From NCBI GenBank assembly GCA_009617715.1, contig VTFK01000457.1, positions 186,001-250,000 of the forward strand: a DNA stretch of 64,000 nt, read 5' to 3'. Under the pieces are notes generated by a model. That model had not been told where the DNA came from. It did no database searches and saw only the letters and a program-made list of their open reading frames with translations. Below are positions 46,739 through 59,250 of the stretch, piece by piece (position 1 is the stretch's first letter; each line of letters starts with the position of its first letter). This DNA comes from Plectrocnemia conspersa (Eukaryota; Arthropoda; Insecta; Trichoptera; Polycentropodidae). A program made the position numbers and the translations under genes.

Positions 46739-47275
46739 TAAAAAAAACTTGCACACTTTGCTTTATTTTGAATATAAATAAAATATACATTAAAACGAAA
46801 ATGTATATTAAATGAAAAACAATTTTATTTTCAAATTATTAATTCATATTATAATTATATGCAATACCATGTAAATATTCTATGATATTTTTTCTATTGT
46901 ACCTCAAAACTTTTATAAAAATTCTTTGGTCTATTCCTTTCATAAAGATATCCATTCCAAAAATATTTTTCCTTGTCTTTTTGACTTAATATGTCTGAAT
47001 TATCCATTTATAAAGAATATAAAATGTGGTAACTCAAATTAGTCGCTCTCAACAATAATCTATAAAAAACAATTATCTATAAATAACACATATAATATAA
47101 CCCACATGTGAATATAAAGACACATACTTATTTTTTCTTGCTGTACTGATTTTTTTTACCAAAACACAATGACACTGTGACAAAGTGTTTTAAAACCACG
47201 ACAAAAAATAATTTTCAAAGACGCAACGAAACTTTTTTTTCGTATGTTTTCAGTCAAAATTCAAAAGTATACTGA

Positions 47276-47791
47276 GCGCTAGTTATGGGTTTTTATATTT
47301 ATATATAACTACCCTATCTAATTTTAAATAGATAACTGTAAAATATGCGATTTTTGTGAAATCCCAAAGTTTATTCTCACACTAATTTCCAAGGCTCAAA
47401 ACATAAAAAAAATCGCGGAAAGGGCAAAATCCACGATAAACATTTATCAGCGCTAGTTCTAGCTTATTATATTTATATATAACCACTCTATCCAGTTTAA
47501 AATAGATAACGGTAAAATATGCGATTTTTGGAAATTCCAAAAGATTGTTCTCACAGTAATTTATAAGTCTCAAAACATAAAAAAATCTCGTAAAGGGTAA
47601 AATCCACGATAAACACTTATCAGCGCTAGTTCTGTGTTATTATATTTTTATATACCTATCCTATCTAATTTAAAATAGATAACTGTAAAATATGCGATTT
47701 TTGGAAATTCCAAAAGCTTGTTCTCACAGTAGTTTCCAAGGCTCAAAACATAAAAAAAATTCGCGTAAGGGCCCACTAAGAACATTTATCA
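47276..47791. repeat. Three tandem units of about 174 bp
   Basis: Units begin at gcgctagtt at 47276, 47450 and 47623 (spacing 174 and 173). Each carries atagataac, then taaaatatgcgatttttg, then ttctcaca and ggctcaaaacataaaaaaa; the last unit is slightly shortened (ends near 47791). The minus frame 47382-47573 merely crosses them. Confidence 0.92.
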
Positions 47792-48154
47792 GGTAGGTAT
47801 TTATAATAAAATTACCGACTTAAGCCGTGTGCTTTAAGTGTTTTATGATATCGGGTAACTCTCTTAAATTCTTGAATGAAAAAAAATCAAACTGTTTAAG
47901 TGATATTTTTGATTAAATAAGCACAAATGATAAGTAAATATATACATACTATATCTTATGTAGGTATATTATATTTTGTTTAGACCGAATAATGTTTTCA
48001 TCTTTTAATTCTATTATAAAAAATATTACTTATATTTGCGTATGTACGTATATGTATATATATATTTTAATATGTATTAAATTATGTAAATTATTTAATT
48101 AATTATAGGATCATGATTTGCTACACATTTATTTGTAATGCATTATTATTGTAT

Positions 48155-48260
48155 CACCCAAAAGACCGTCGCCCAAAAGGCCATCGCCCATTTGTCCGTC
48201 GCCCATTTTGAATCGCCCATTTGACCGTCGCCCAATCGCCGTCGCCCAATTGACCGTGTC
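48155..48260 (-). repeat. Right terminal array, inverted relative to the left
   Basis: Seven units on the minus strand: gggtgat, then gggcgacgg and gggcgatgg types separated by tcttt, ccttt, acaaa, tcaaa and cgatt words. Ends in caattgaccgtgtc. Confidence 0.9.
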
Positions 48261-48271
48261 CCTTAGATATC
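48261..48271. repeat. Target-site duplication, right
   Basis: ccttagatatc, identical to 46623-46633. Confidence 0.75.
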
Positions 48272-48654
48272 CATGAGAAGCAGCTTTTTTCTCTTTAACT
48301 ATTCAAGCTGATCTAGCTCAGCAATCACATTGAATCTCAAAGAGTGCAACTTTATCTTTTATATGACTTGGAGATAAGACGATGCATTATTATTGCTAGA
48401 AATGTATGGCCATATTTTAAACCGTGGTAAATATAAAATATTTTTATAAAAAAAAATGTTAGGTTTTTTAATATAAGTTATAAGCGCGTGCTCTTTTCAG
48501 GTACCGAACAATACTATTACTCATTTTATCTATGTACTGAATGTGTTGACTCACATTCTTAGAAATATGAGTAAGATATGCTCACTCGTGTATTCAAGTT
48601 ATAAAGATACGCATTATGATAAATAAGTAACATTAAATTTAGATATCATCTATC

Positions 48655-49235
48655 ATTCACGAGTTTTCTTGTGACTAAGGAAAGCTGTCTCGATTTGCGG
48701 TCCGGTCGCGATTCATCCCGAGTCCCCGGATAAAGATGGGCTGGATTAGGCGAATTTAATGTATGAATGCCGAAAATTTATGATAATACAGGACCTCGGC
48801 GGTCGTCTGTGGGGTTGGGGTGGTCTCGTTTTATAGCGGCTGCGTGTAAAACCGTTGAAGGGGAGTGATGATAATGCTTAATGCCCGCGCACATCCGCAA
48901 GTATGTGAAATGTGCGCGTTTATATGAAATGCACGATGTTGGTTAGCCTTTTCTGGTAGTCTCGTCACGCGATCCTTATGGCGACGTTGGTCATTCTTTT
49001 ATTGTTACGCTTTTATGGCGCGTACAAATTATTATAGCGAACCACGGGACGGTATAATTGCGATCATAAAGTATCGAAATCGACGCCTTCGATCTAATAT
49101 GTAAGCGGGGGGTGGTTGGTTATTTATAGGTGATGCGATCGAAGATAATGATACTGCGCAAGACGTATCTTTGCCTAGCTGATGATGTAGGAGCGTTCGT
49201 GGGTATCGATGGAGAGAATTACGATTGGTAAACTG
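48655..49235. other. GC-richer island, candidate regulatory sequence
   Basis: Begins with motif 2 copy 2, then ggacctcggcggtcgtctgtgg, aatgcccgcgcacatccgc and ctcgtcacgcgatccttatgg. No frame of note. Confidence 0.4.
48663..48751. repeat. Dispersed island motif 2, copy 2
   Basis: Same orientation as copy 1 at 44597-44688. The two copies sit on either side of the foldback element, in separate islands. Confidence 0.65.
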
Positions 49236-51085
49236 TTAAATCATTCTAGATGTAGCAATAATATGCATATGCGTTATTGAAAATCTAAGGATACACAGTT
49301 CTTTAAATCCAATGTCACCTAAGTCTGCACGCAGAGCTGACACTTTTGGCCATTGTTTATAAAATTTATCGATCATTAAACGCACATAAAAACAATTTGA
49401 TATTGTGTGAGCGAGCTTATTAGTGAAAATGAACGAAGTTCTATTTTTATAATTTAATGCACGCCACATCTTTCAATTTCTTGCATTTAAAATGAGATCC
49501 GTCAGGTGTTAAAGCAAAAAATGCCGAAAGTACCATTTCAAGTTCTTCGGCTCAAGTTGTTACGGTTATGGAGTTGTTCAACTAATAGTAGTATTTGGAA
49601 ACAGCCTGATCTTTGGCTCTATTCTATTAGAAAGGTGTATTAGCTTTTGGGTAGTCGTAGTAGATTCTATAAATGTATGTGTGCCAAGGCTGACGAGAGG
49701 CATAGCCTTGACGGTAGCCAAGACGTCACGGCAGAAATTTCTTCATAATTTTAATTATATTTCCAAGGGCGAGTAATTCACTTTCCGACTGATATACCTA
49801 TATAATCTTAGACGTTAAAAAAAATCTCATATGACATAAAAGGGACTTTTTTTAATAACAAAAAAATATTTCTATATACCGTAATTCGTTTAACTACAAT
49901 ATAAATAATAAATTAGTGAATTCAGATGCCATTTACGTTCATTTTTTAATTAAAAGCAATATGTTTTCACTTCACGTGTGTTTTATATTAGCACATTTAG
50001 ATACTGTTTTTGTGACTTATTTGTTTTATTGAAAAAGACAATGCGAGTTAAAATAAGGAGCTGATTGAAATAAATAAGTAATTATTTAATCTTCAAATGT
50101 GTCAGTCAGAATCATGTTCTCAATCACTTGTTATATTCTTTCTGTCTTTATAACCAACTGCATTTCATTGCATAGCTTTAAAGGATTTAAATTTATTAGC
50201 AGCAGAATAGATCTGCTAATATTAAGGGACTTGATATAAGATCAATTAAAGGACTAATAAACTAATACATATTTTTTGTCTATTGAGTAATATAAACGTA
50301 CTACAACTAACATTACCTCTTAAATAGATATTTTATATCTTTACATAAACATATGTTACAAGTATTGAAAGTTTTACATGTAAAGAAAGTTCAGAAAAAC
50401 AGTTTTAAAAAAACTATAACTTTGTAAGAATTTAAAGGATACTTTATTGTATTAATTAGATACATAATATTGATCTGGAAATATACAAAAATGCGTTTTG
50501 TAAAATAAATAATTTCGCTAGTGTTTTACTTAGATACAAAAATATGAGTTATAAGTCAAAATAATATTTGTATTTACCGGGCTTCATTGGGCGGTTATCT
50601 AATCTACAAACAAAAAAAGTATTTATACTGTGATGGAAAGTGGAAAATATGGATTGTCCAAAAAGTTTATTTTATAAACGAAATAGTTATATATTATATT
50701 ATCATGTTCATCAATTGAACCACCCTTACATTTAGAAATTGTATCACCCAATGAAATGATCAAATGGACAGGTCTAAAAACGGTCAAAAAGATTTTAGTT
50801 ATGAGCGTGAAAATCTGAATTTTATGTAATTAAATTATAAAGACCGGTGACAATGCTATTTTTGGCATATAATAAACCATGACCTGATTAAAACGTCTGA
50901 CACAAAAAGGAACTTTTTTTTAATGAAACACCGCCATGACAAAAAAAAATATTTTTGCAGATAAAGTATTGACAAATAATAACCAGTGACAATCTGTTTT
51001 AAAAAAAAAGTATCCAACAACCTTTTTTTGTAATTGGTCACTTTCTCAGATTAATTCTTAAAGTTTTTTTATGACACTTCAACTT
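49236..51085. other. AT-rich DNA, no gene seen
   Basis: The minus frames 49236-49469 and 50856-51041 carry no motif. A short dyad lies at 49683-49712 (ccaaggct with agccttg). Confidence 0.5.
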
Positions 51086-51089
51086 ATTC

Positions 51090-51310
51090 ACTTCAGAGTT
51101 AAAGAGATCTCTAGCTTGGACCCACTAAGTTTGTACGAAATTCCACTCAGTGAAGACCGACCCAACTTCAGACCTTAGAAAAGAGCAGAATGTGCAGATT
51201 ATTTCTCCACATTTCTGTTCAAGCTTGACGTCTGGAATCCAGAGATGAATCTAGAGTTGAACCCACTTTGTAGACGCCTGGAGCCTGCAGACGCACCCAA
51301 TGTAAACTTC
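51090..51310. other. Mixed-composition patch, unassigned
   Basis: Contains agcttgacgtctggaatcc and gacgcctggagcctgcagacg. No frame, no repeat partner in the window. Confidence 0.2.
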
Positions 51311-54300
51311 ACGAATAACTAAAGTATAGGCGAGAATCTCAATTGTTGCACGGAAATTAATTAAACAATAACAATCAACGACTTTGTTTAAAAACAAGAA
51401 TAATAAGCACCCCTAGACAATATCAAGCATTGATAAAGTTATTTTTGACAAACGCTTCTAATAATTAACTGATATGTGCTCAATTGAATAAATGGCAAAA
51501 ATACTTTTTAAGATATTTTTGTCAATAGTTGATGACGATAATTATGTTATATATGTATGTAACCAGAAATAGAACCTTAGTCTGTTTAAGTGTAAAAAGT
51601 TATAACCTTCATTTGTATATATTAGAATAATGATTAACTCCTGGAATATTAGTAGAGTTTCTATCTACAGATCAATCCCGCAAACGAAACATCTTGTTTA
51701 AATAAAGACAAGTTAGAAAGTTTTTTGCGATATGTAAAAAGTCCATAAAAGTTTAAAAAACGTGGAAGTATTTTTATCATTCGATCATAAAATTGTTATT
51801 GAATTAATATTTAGGTACAACGCAATAACAAAAATATTCCAATAAATTTCTCACATACGCTTGACTTCTTACCGTTTCCAAAATATTTTTTCATCGTTTC
51901 CATTCAAACATCCGCAAAATTATACCCATAAATTTTCCGAGGAATTATGCGACAAAAAAATATGTATGTATAGCAGTCACAGTCCGCACACATGAATCGA
52001 TTCCATGTACTTTTACCCTCGTTTAATTGCGGATTTTCGGAACCTTCCGGGTGTAAAAACTTTTGCACGCACTCAAATTAATTTCTGAGCATTAAATCAC
52101 ACGCACTGGAATTAATTTACATTTTTTATATCTTCTAATTGCAGACGAGTGAGAAAATATCTGTTCGAACATCCATTTGTAAAATAAAAACATATCATTC
52201 AAAGGTTGTATGTTTTCAGATTTAATTACAAATAAACAGCAATTAAAAGTTTAATTACACAGTCATGTATATTCGTTGTTAGCGATTGGTCTTTCATAGA
52301 ACTTACGGCATCTGCTTTCTAATCTCGGATACGTTGCAGGTAATTAAATATATTCAATTTCATGAAAGCGTCTGTCCACTTAGGTATACATATATGTTTA
52401 TATATGTTAATATACAGATATGTTTATATTCAATTATGGACCAAATATTTTATTTACAATAAAACAAATAAGATTAAGACTGTTCTTACATTGACACACA
52501 TCTCAACGTTTCCACTCCCTATATCAAGACCATCATCATAATCAAATATTTGATGCAGTGTTAACAGATTGTTCGCTGCTGTGGATGATATTGATTATAT
52601 TTTGTGAAAATTAAAAATAATATAAATAATGTCAGTGAGGCTAAGACACATATGATGCAGATTAAATAACTAAATTAACCATCGATTTTTATAATTATGT
52701 GTAGTTTATGTATATTAATATATTTTTATAAAAATATGAAATTTTCCGTTGCATACAATGATTTATCTCTGGCGTGGCTGAGCGAGCGAGCATTTGACCT
52801 GTTATTGTTTTTACACGACTATCTTCAAAGCGCGAAAGAATAAAAAAAATCGACACTATACATTTTAGCGGCATAAATAAAATAAAATAAATAAATAGAA
52901 ATATCGATTTATCTAATCAATAAGAATATAAAAATCTATTATTTAGAAAAAAATATTTTGTAGATTTAAAGACATAGTATTAAGCAAGCAGTTTAATAAA
53001 ATAATTACTACTAAAAAAACTAATTTGTTTATTTTTATTAAAGAATTGCACGGTAGTATGAAATTCATTGAGATAATTACAGTTTTTCATTATTTTTCGT
53101 TCAACGGAAATGCTTATTGAATCGAAGCCAATCTATTCCAGCATTGAAATCAATTTCGATATTAAATTGTTTGTTTGCGATGGACTAAAATATATTACGG
53201 AATATTATTTCTCTTTTCCAAACGCAATCTTTTGCTAATGGATTATTATTATATTTTTTTCATATACATAAATACAAATTAGTATAAATAAAAAAGTATT
53301 AGTGCAGAAAAAAATAGGAAAATAATTTTTCTTAATTTTATTCTTAACATACATTTTTAAAACAAGTTTTAGTTATTGGTTTAGCACCATTAATAATCTG
53401 CTACACAATATGTTATTTTATATATTACACGAAATACATATTGAGTTATATTTTTAGGTTTTCTGGATCGTGACTTGCAATCTATTAATTATTATCTAAA
53501 TTAAAGCTTTTTAGCTAGATTAGCTGTTAATGCTGTCTCTAGAAAGATAAAGAAACGTTTATTGTGTATATTTGTCTATCTCGCTTAATATAGTTAGAAG
53601 GTGCATAAAAACTTTACAATTGTTTTGCAGTATAAATTACACTAAATTTGTATGTTCTGTAACTTGTACTGATTTATGAGCTTACCCCAGAATAAATAAT
53701 TAATGATATCGATAAGTAGCCAACGTGACTTTTAGGCTGACTTGTACAAAAGACCAACATGTATTGGTTTAAAATTTCAGAAAAATACCTATGTACATTA
53801 ATTTTAAATGGAATTTAAAACTACTTGTTTTTAAAATATTCATAAGAATAAGTACGAGAAGTTCATTTTCGAGAAGTGTATTTTTATTATTTTGTATTGA
53901 TTATAATTGTCGCAATTTAAAAGCTTAAATTTTCTCATTTGATTTCTATTGAGAAATTAACAGCATAATTAAAACAGGTTATAATATTATAATCTTAGAA
54001 ACATCAGCTCACTGATTGCTAGATTACTTTTAAAAACTGATCCTAAACTTATAACTAACGGTAAGCAATTCACGTCAACAATTTAATGTATGTATACATG
54101 ATCAAAACGAAACATAGAATACATATATTTAATTGAGAGACATTTAAATTAAGCAACATGATAGATTTTAAATTACAACCCTATTGAAAAAAATACTCAA
54201 AGTCGTGATATTATAGCAGCTATTTTTAAAGGGTGTTCGAATATTTTCGTTAATTGCAATTACGTTCATAACAAGATTTTGACTGTTAAGAATGATTTTT

Positions 54301-55084
54301 CTGGCTCTTGAATTTATTCCGACAGATAAAGTTATTGATGTTTTGGAAATATTGTATGAATTTATATTTTTAAGAAGTTTACCTGTCGCAAATTATTTTG
54401 AAGGTCACAATGGCAACCAATTTATACCAATAATTTGTAGAATCTGTACAACGATTTGAAGATAAGTTATCGAAACATATAATTAAGTATAAAGATAATA
54501 CAAAAGTTTATATATTACTATTTGGAAATGTATTAGTATTCATCAATGTAAACAAGCATTATAACATGTTCTCTTCACTCATATATTGGCCCATTATTTT
54601 TACAAAAGTTTGATCATTTAAAAGCAAATATTTTTACTATGATCGCAGCACTATGAACTACATACAGCACACTGGTTTCAGTGCTTTTTAGGGTTTTTCT
54701 TTAATAAATAATTTCATAATTCCTGAGAATTATTTTTTACTGAATTTTAAATATTATAATATAATATATATAAACCATGCAAAAAATAAACGCCTTAAGT
54801 TTTAAAAAAAAAAAAATTTTAATTTGCTTATTTTCGGGATATTTAAAATTATTTAATCAAAAGAGACCCTTAAAGAAAAGTTGGAACCAGTGCACTGCAT
54901 GCCAAGGAATTACTTATTAATGAAATAATGCTAATTTAATAAATTTATCCCATGATAACTTTATTTACTATTCGCCAAACATAACACTTAAGTTACATTC
55001 GCCAGAAAACCACATTTAATAGACGTGGAATAAAAGTCTCGTAAAATGGTATTATTTTTTGTGTCATTGAAATATTTCAATACG
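51311..55084. other. Long AT-rich stretch, no gene seen
   Basis: Small GC-richer patches near 51905-52085 (cggaaccttccgggtg) and 52770-52850 (ggcgtggctgagcgagcgag). No remnant of RT, transposase or RNA gene could be read. Confidence 0.5.
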
Positions 55085-55480
55085 TTTACAGGCCGACACG
55101 ACCCATTGTCGCCTTGTGGCCTACTCGACATATTTTTTGTGCGCGATTACCGTTAAATTTTAACACGCTGCCGTACGTTAAAAGGGCCGGCAGAGTTTCG
55201 AAATTTAAATTCCGCAAGGGCGTCAGTGAATTGGCCCATTCGCAATGTTGCGAGAGTTACATTTTGTTGGTCGTATTCATAAAATGTAGCGACACCGTTT
55301 GTTTCCGCCTCAATTAATGCGCAACACTGTGGCAATTTTCAGACGACGACAAAAAGCGACACAAAGATGGCCGACGAGATAACGCGTCGCGTTAATTGAC
55401 TTTATTCGCTGGCAACACCTTAATTCAGGGACAAACAGCTCTGCATGAAATTAAGGTTGTTGAATTGCGTTAAAACAAGT
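55085..55480. other. GC-richer island, candidate regulatory sequence
   Basis: Contains aaagggccggcagagtttcg, cctcaattaatgcgcaac and gataacgcgtcgcgttaatt. ATTAAT cores sit next to CpG-rich words. The opposed frames 55114-55317 and 55153-55335 overlap and have no motif. Confidence 0.42.
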
Positions 55481-55889
55481 TCCTATCTAAATTATTGCAC
55501 CTAAAATAAGTATTTGGTTTGTTTAAAAAATGGATCTTAAGCTCAATGAGAAAAATTACGGTAGTCAAGGAACTAATAAACTGTTTGAGACTTTGATAAT
55601 TAAGATATGAATATCTAAACTAAGGCCCGCGGCTCTTTTAGATGCAACCCACACTGGTCCGTATTAAAGTTGCTTTCAAAGAAACTAGTAAGATATTTTT
55701 ACATTAATACGCAGTTCCCACGGATCGTTCTAAATCACTTATATTAAAAATAAAATTGTTTTTGGAAGCTTATTTATGAATTTAATTTGTTATTATCTTA
55801 TTTATTTGCATTACCATTTTACGCTAGCAATGCTATATCATATACTATTAAGGAACTGTTGGTTGGATTTGTAAGAAAAAATAATACAA
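55481..55889. other. AT-rich DNA, no gene seen
   Basis: A small patch at 55620-55660 (aggcccgcggctc) is all that stands out. Confidence 0.45.
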
Positions 55890-56270
55890 TACAGTAAATT
55901 ATTTATATAGGTCCACTTTATCTAAAAAGTCATCAAGAGTTTAGGTCTTTGGTTATCGTTTGCTCTGATGATTATAATTAGGCGTTCGATTGCGTTGTAA
56001 TGGTCTTTATGAAATTATGGTAAACATCAAAGTTTTAACAGAGCTTGTCAAATTCATTCAAAACTTGTATGAAATTATAGCAGTGGCATGAATAACTTAT
56101 GGAAAGTTCAAAGTGGATAAGGAATAAAGCTATTGTTAAACATTTTCGTGTAAGATATAAAGTTATTGACATTAGATAAACTAACATGCTTCGTTTGGTA
56201 TTAAAATTATCCAACTTTAAATTTGTAAATAAACTTAAATTCAGAAAGCAGGTGCAATAACGCTTAGATA
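55890..56270 (+). pseudogene. Decayed LINE reverse transcriptase fragment, RTE-like
   Basis: Plus-strand words fit the RT palm. DYN-stop-AFDCV (55970-55996) is the DYxKAFDxV box. LYEIMVNIKVLTELVKFIQN then LYE (about 56010-56070, shifted frame) is the helix pair normally reading like LIxLIQNLYE. GIKLLLNIF (about 56131-56157) sits where the RQG-CLLSP-LFNIF box belongs, with the Arg-Gln-Gly mostly lost. No FADD/YADD box follows. The wording is nearest to RTE-like and related endonuclease-RT elements. Confidence 0.6.
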
Positions 56271-57889
56271 TTAGGGACGAGTCATTATAATCGAGAAAAA
56301 ATGTTTTATCAAATATTTTATAAATACCAAGAAATAAATACTTAAATTATATTATTGTGAAGGGTTCACCCAGTTGCGCAGTTAACGCCAATGCTATTTA
56401 AACGACACTTTCGAACGCTAGAAAAGAAAATACCAACTCATTCAGACAAAAGGTTTAACTAAAAAGAGAATAATATTAAATAACAGAATTGCGTAACAAA
56501 TCAAACCACCATAAGCACGTTTATTAAGCGCTCGCAATCACCAGAAAACCACCCTTTTATTTATAAAGGATGCAACAGACAACGCGTCTAACAGGTGTAA
56601 AAAAACATTGTGATATAATTCTTTACATTAATGACCCTGACTAAATTTTCGTAATATATTAAATATTTTTTTTTTAATAAAATACATTTTTTTCTCTACT
56701 ATTATTCAAAGATTATAAAATATATGTAACATGTATATATTTAATTCATATATACATATTATTCAAATAATACATTCTAAGTAAAAATCTAGAAAAGTTT
56801 TCTAAATGTTTGGGTTAAGAATAACTATGATTTTAGCGTTATTATGGAGATAATTCCACTTTAAATATTTAATTATTTTAATTAAGTTGCAAATTAAATC
56901 TTTAGTGCATTCAATTAAAAACAGAATTATATTTTTGAAGATAAGATTGTAATATTTCATACACGGAATATATTCATACAATAAATGTAAAGCTTATTTT
57001 ATATACTTAACACATCTTTCAATATGTATTTTATGTTTTAAAATACGTAAATAAACTAACGTGCAATAGTTATTATGTGAAATTAATGAGAAAACTTTAA
57101 CAAGATTTAATTAATATAATACGAATAAGGTTGTAAAATTAGCAACACAAATTTAACTAATATGTTTTTAGCGGTAAATACGAAGTATCTTTCGAGTAAT
57201 AATTAAGGTATTTGTTGAGTGGTCTGCCTGTTTTCAAATTAGCTATGAAACCGTTTGAGGACAATTTTGCTTAAATCTCGTGGACTATATAATTAACGAA
57301 CCTCGATGTTTCTGTGTTAAGGAGGTAAGTGGTTGTTAGTTTTCAACTGAGCAAGATTGTAGAACATTCAAGAGTGCACATGAGGTACATATCAGGAGTA
57401 GTTTAAGTGGTCTTAAAATTGGTTCGATAAGGTTCGCTAACATTTAAGTAATTAGTAGAATTTCAGATCTAATAAATTGGTAACAGGTTTAAATTTTACA
57501 CATTTATCAACAAATTAAATTGTATTGAAATTAATATATTCATACATCAAAATGCCATTAAAAATTCTGTTCATTATTGGTGATTTATTAATTATTATGA
57601 ATGAGTTTTATATGTTTTGGGAGGGATTGAAAAATAAAGAAAAAATATTTGGGGAATAATTTTATTCTAAATTTTATGCCGAAAAGATAACACAACCTCA
57701 TTGAGCATTCGCTCTTGTTTGTTGAAAACAAGAGACTTATATACATAAAAAGAGAACATCGATAATTTAATGTAATAGCAATTTATTGATATTTTTAGAA
57801 AGCTAAAATACATACACATATTATGCCAGTATTGGTATAAGATATTGGTGTATGATATTTATTTGTGTTTGAAGTGTAGAAAAATTTAG
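56271..57889. other. AT-rich DNA, no gene seen
   Basis: A slightly GC-richer patch near 56360-56590 holds no frame. Confidence 0.5.
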
Positions 57890-58110
57890 GCCTTCCTTTT
57901 AGTAACTCGCTCGATCATTACGCGCTCGAAGGGAGTTTTATATTGGCATTCAGTGTTGCCATCGTCTGACGCGGCTCTCCCGATGGGGAATTAACACGCC
58001 GTGACGCGGGAAAAAAATGAATATTTTCATCGTTATTAAAGGGGAGCGCCAGTTGCGGCCGTCGCTAAACTGGAGCATAAAGCGTTATGCGGCTGTAAAA
58101 TTTTTCAATG
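57890..58110. other. GC-richer patch, candidate regulatory sequence
   Basis: ctgacgcggctctcccgatgg and ggggagcgccagttgcggcc. The plus frame 58017-58205 is unsupported. Confidence 0.3.
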
Positions 58111-58689
58111 AAATTGCAATTAACCTTTATTTATATTTTATGAACTTATTTAATTTTAGTCAAATGAAAAGTGTCCAACCTGATAATTGCACCCTTGATT
58201 TATAGCCCTATAAGTAACATAACAAGCATATTTGTAATGTAATATGACGTGGTTTATAATATATTATTTCTGTTCAATAGAAAATGTCTTTATTTTTATT
58301 CAATAGAGCTAAAGTTGTGGCGGACCAAGCACATATTGACAGAAAATTCTACACAACACTACAACAGAAAAGAAAATAAAAAAACAGAAAAACTATACAT
58401 AGAATATGCACTTCTACCATACATCCGAGGGATAACGAAAAAGATCGAAAGAGTGTGCGACGCATCTATTAGGCTGTCCAATATAAATTTAATCGCAATC
58501 TGTACACGAAATTTTATACATAACATTTTATACATATTCATTTGAAAGCATTGAAGCAATTTTGTTTTTAGATTGGAAAATAGGTCGGAATATACATCTT
58601 GTATATATTGATGAGTTTGTGGTAGATCAGGATTAATGAAAATCATTAATTGCTTAGGTACACGTGCATTACATTTTTTGTCATTTAAC
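58111..58689. other. AT-rich DNA, two overlapping unsupported frames
   Basis: The plus frame 58249-58545 and minus frame 58359-58646 overlap on opposite strands. The minus one lies just past the end of the Jockey remnant and could be its 3' flank. Neither has a motif. Confidence 0.35.
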
Positions 58690-59045
58690 TAAACATAATT
58701 ACGATTGTATCAATACGTGTGGTTTGGTTTTTGCAATCTTCTGATTAGATCTTTCATGTTGAGGAAATGAACGGCTTCAGCATTGACGTGACCCTTGAGC
58801 TTTTGTTGACGGAATATGAAAAAGTTCTGGATGACCTTTGGCATTGTCTTCATCTCATGGTCTCGACAGAGTTCAGCGTTTCGTACGTACCATGGTACGT
58901 TAACAGCACATCGAAGTACATTATTCTGGAAGCATTGTATAATTCATTAATTTACCGGTTTGATACAGCTCCAGAGCTCAAAATGAAAACGTATGTCCAT
59001 ATAGGTTTCATGAGGTGCCAAAAACGAATGATTTGTCCTTCATGA
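58690..59045 (-). pseudogene. Jockey-type RT C-terminal fragment (second family)
   Basis: The minus strand reads LMKPIWTYVFILSSGAVSN, the Jockey signature LKPIWTYGIQLWG-A-SN, then in a shifted frame QCFQNNVLRCAVNVPWYVRN (family: QNxxLRxxxNAPWYVRN), then AELCRDHEMKTMPKVIQNF (family: HRDLGMPTVKEEI) and GHVNAEAVHFLN-MKDLIRRL (family: HPNxxAxxLLDxxxxxRRLRR). The wording differs from copies A-D, so this is another Jockey lineage. At least one frameshift near 58945 breaks it. The plus frame 58767-59045 is the shadow of this coding sequence. Confidence 0.85.
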
Positions 59046-59250
59046 TTGACGAAAGGAATGATTCATTCATTGAGATATATGTGTACATGTGTGAAGTTCA
59101 CATATAATGGCTTACTCCCATTATATTCAATTTTTTTCTTAGATCAAAAATAATATCCCTTGAAATATTATCGTCTTACAAAAACAAAGTTTTCGGCTCC
59201 AAGTTGAATCAAGCGTTTGTCTGTTCGTTAAAATTCGTGTCTAACATTTT
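59046..59250. other. AT-rich DNA, no gene seen
   Basis: The upstream part of the Jockey RT would be here on the minus strand but is not recognisable, so the copy is probably 5'-truncated. Confidence 0.4.

Larger units (their letters stand above)
46634..48260. mobile_element. Foldback-like DNA element, non-autonomous
   Basis: Both ends are arrays of a short motif in opposite orientation. The left array, 46634-46738, has six gggcga units in the pattern caattgggcgacgg; the right array, about 48155-48260, has seven, read as tcgccc (ccgtcgcccaattgacc). The whole is flanked by an 11-bp direct repeat. The core is AT-rich with three 174-bp tandem units and no transposase frame, so it must have been moved by an enzyme encoded elsewhere. 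Terminal inverted repeats built of tandem subrepeats are the hallmark of foldback elements such as Drosophila FB. The superfamily cannot be assigned from here. Confidence 0.82.

Noticed and set aside
49680..49740. Possible tRNA- or SINE-like dyad (ccaaggct / agccttg)
   Set aside because: Only a short imperfect dyad, with no A- or B-box and no second copy in the window.
55114..55335. Opposed overlapping frames in an island
   Set aside because: Mutually overlapping on opposite strands, no domain, no splice or start context.
58767..59045. Plus-strand open frame of 92 codons
   Set aside because: Opposite strand reads as the Jockey C-terminus with family-specific words.
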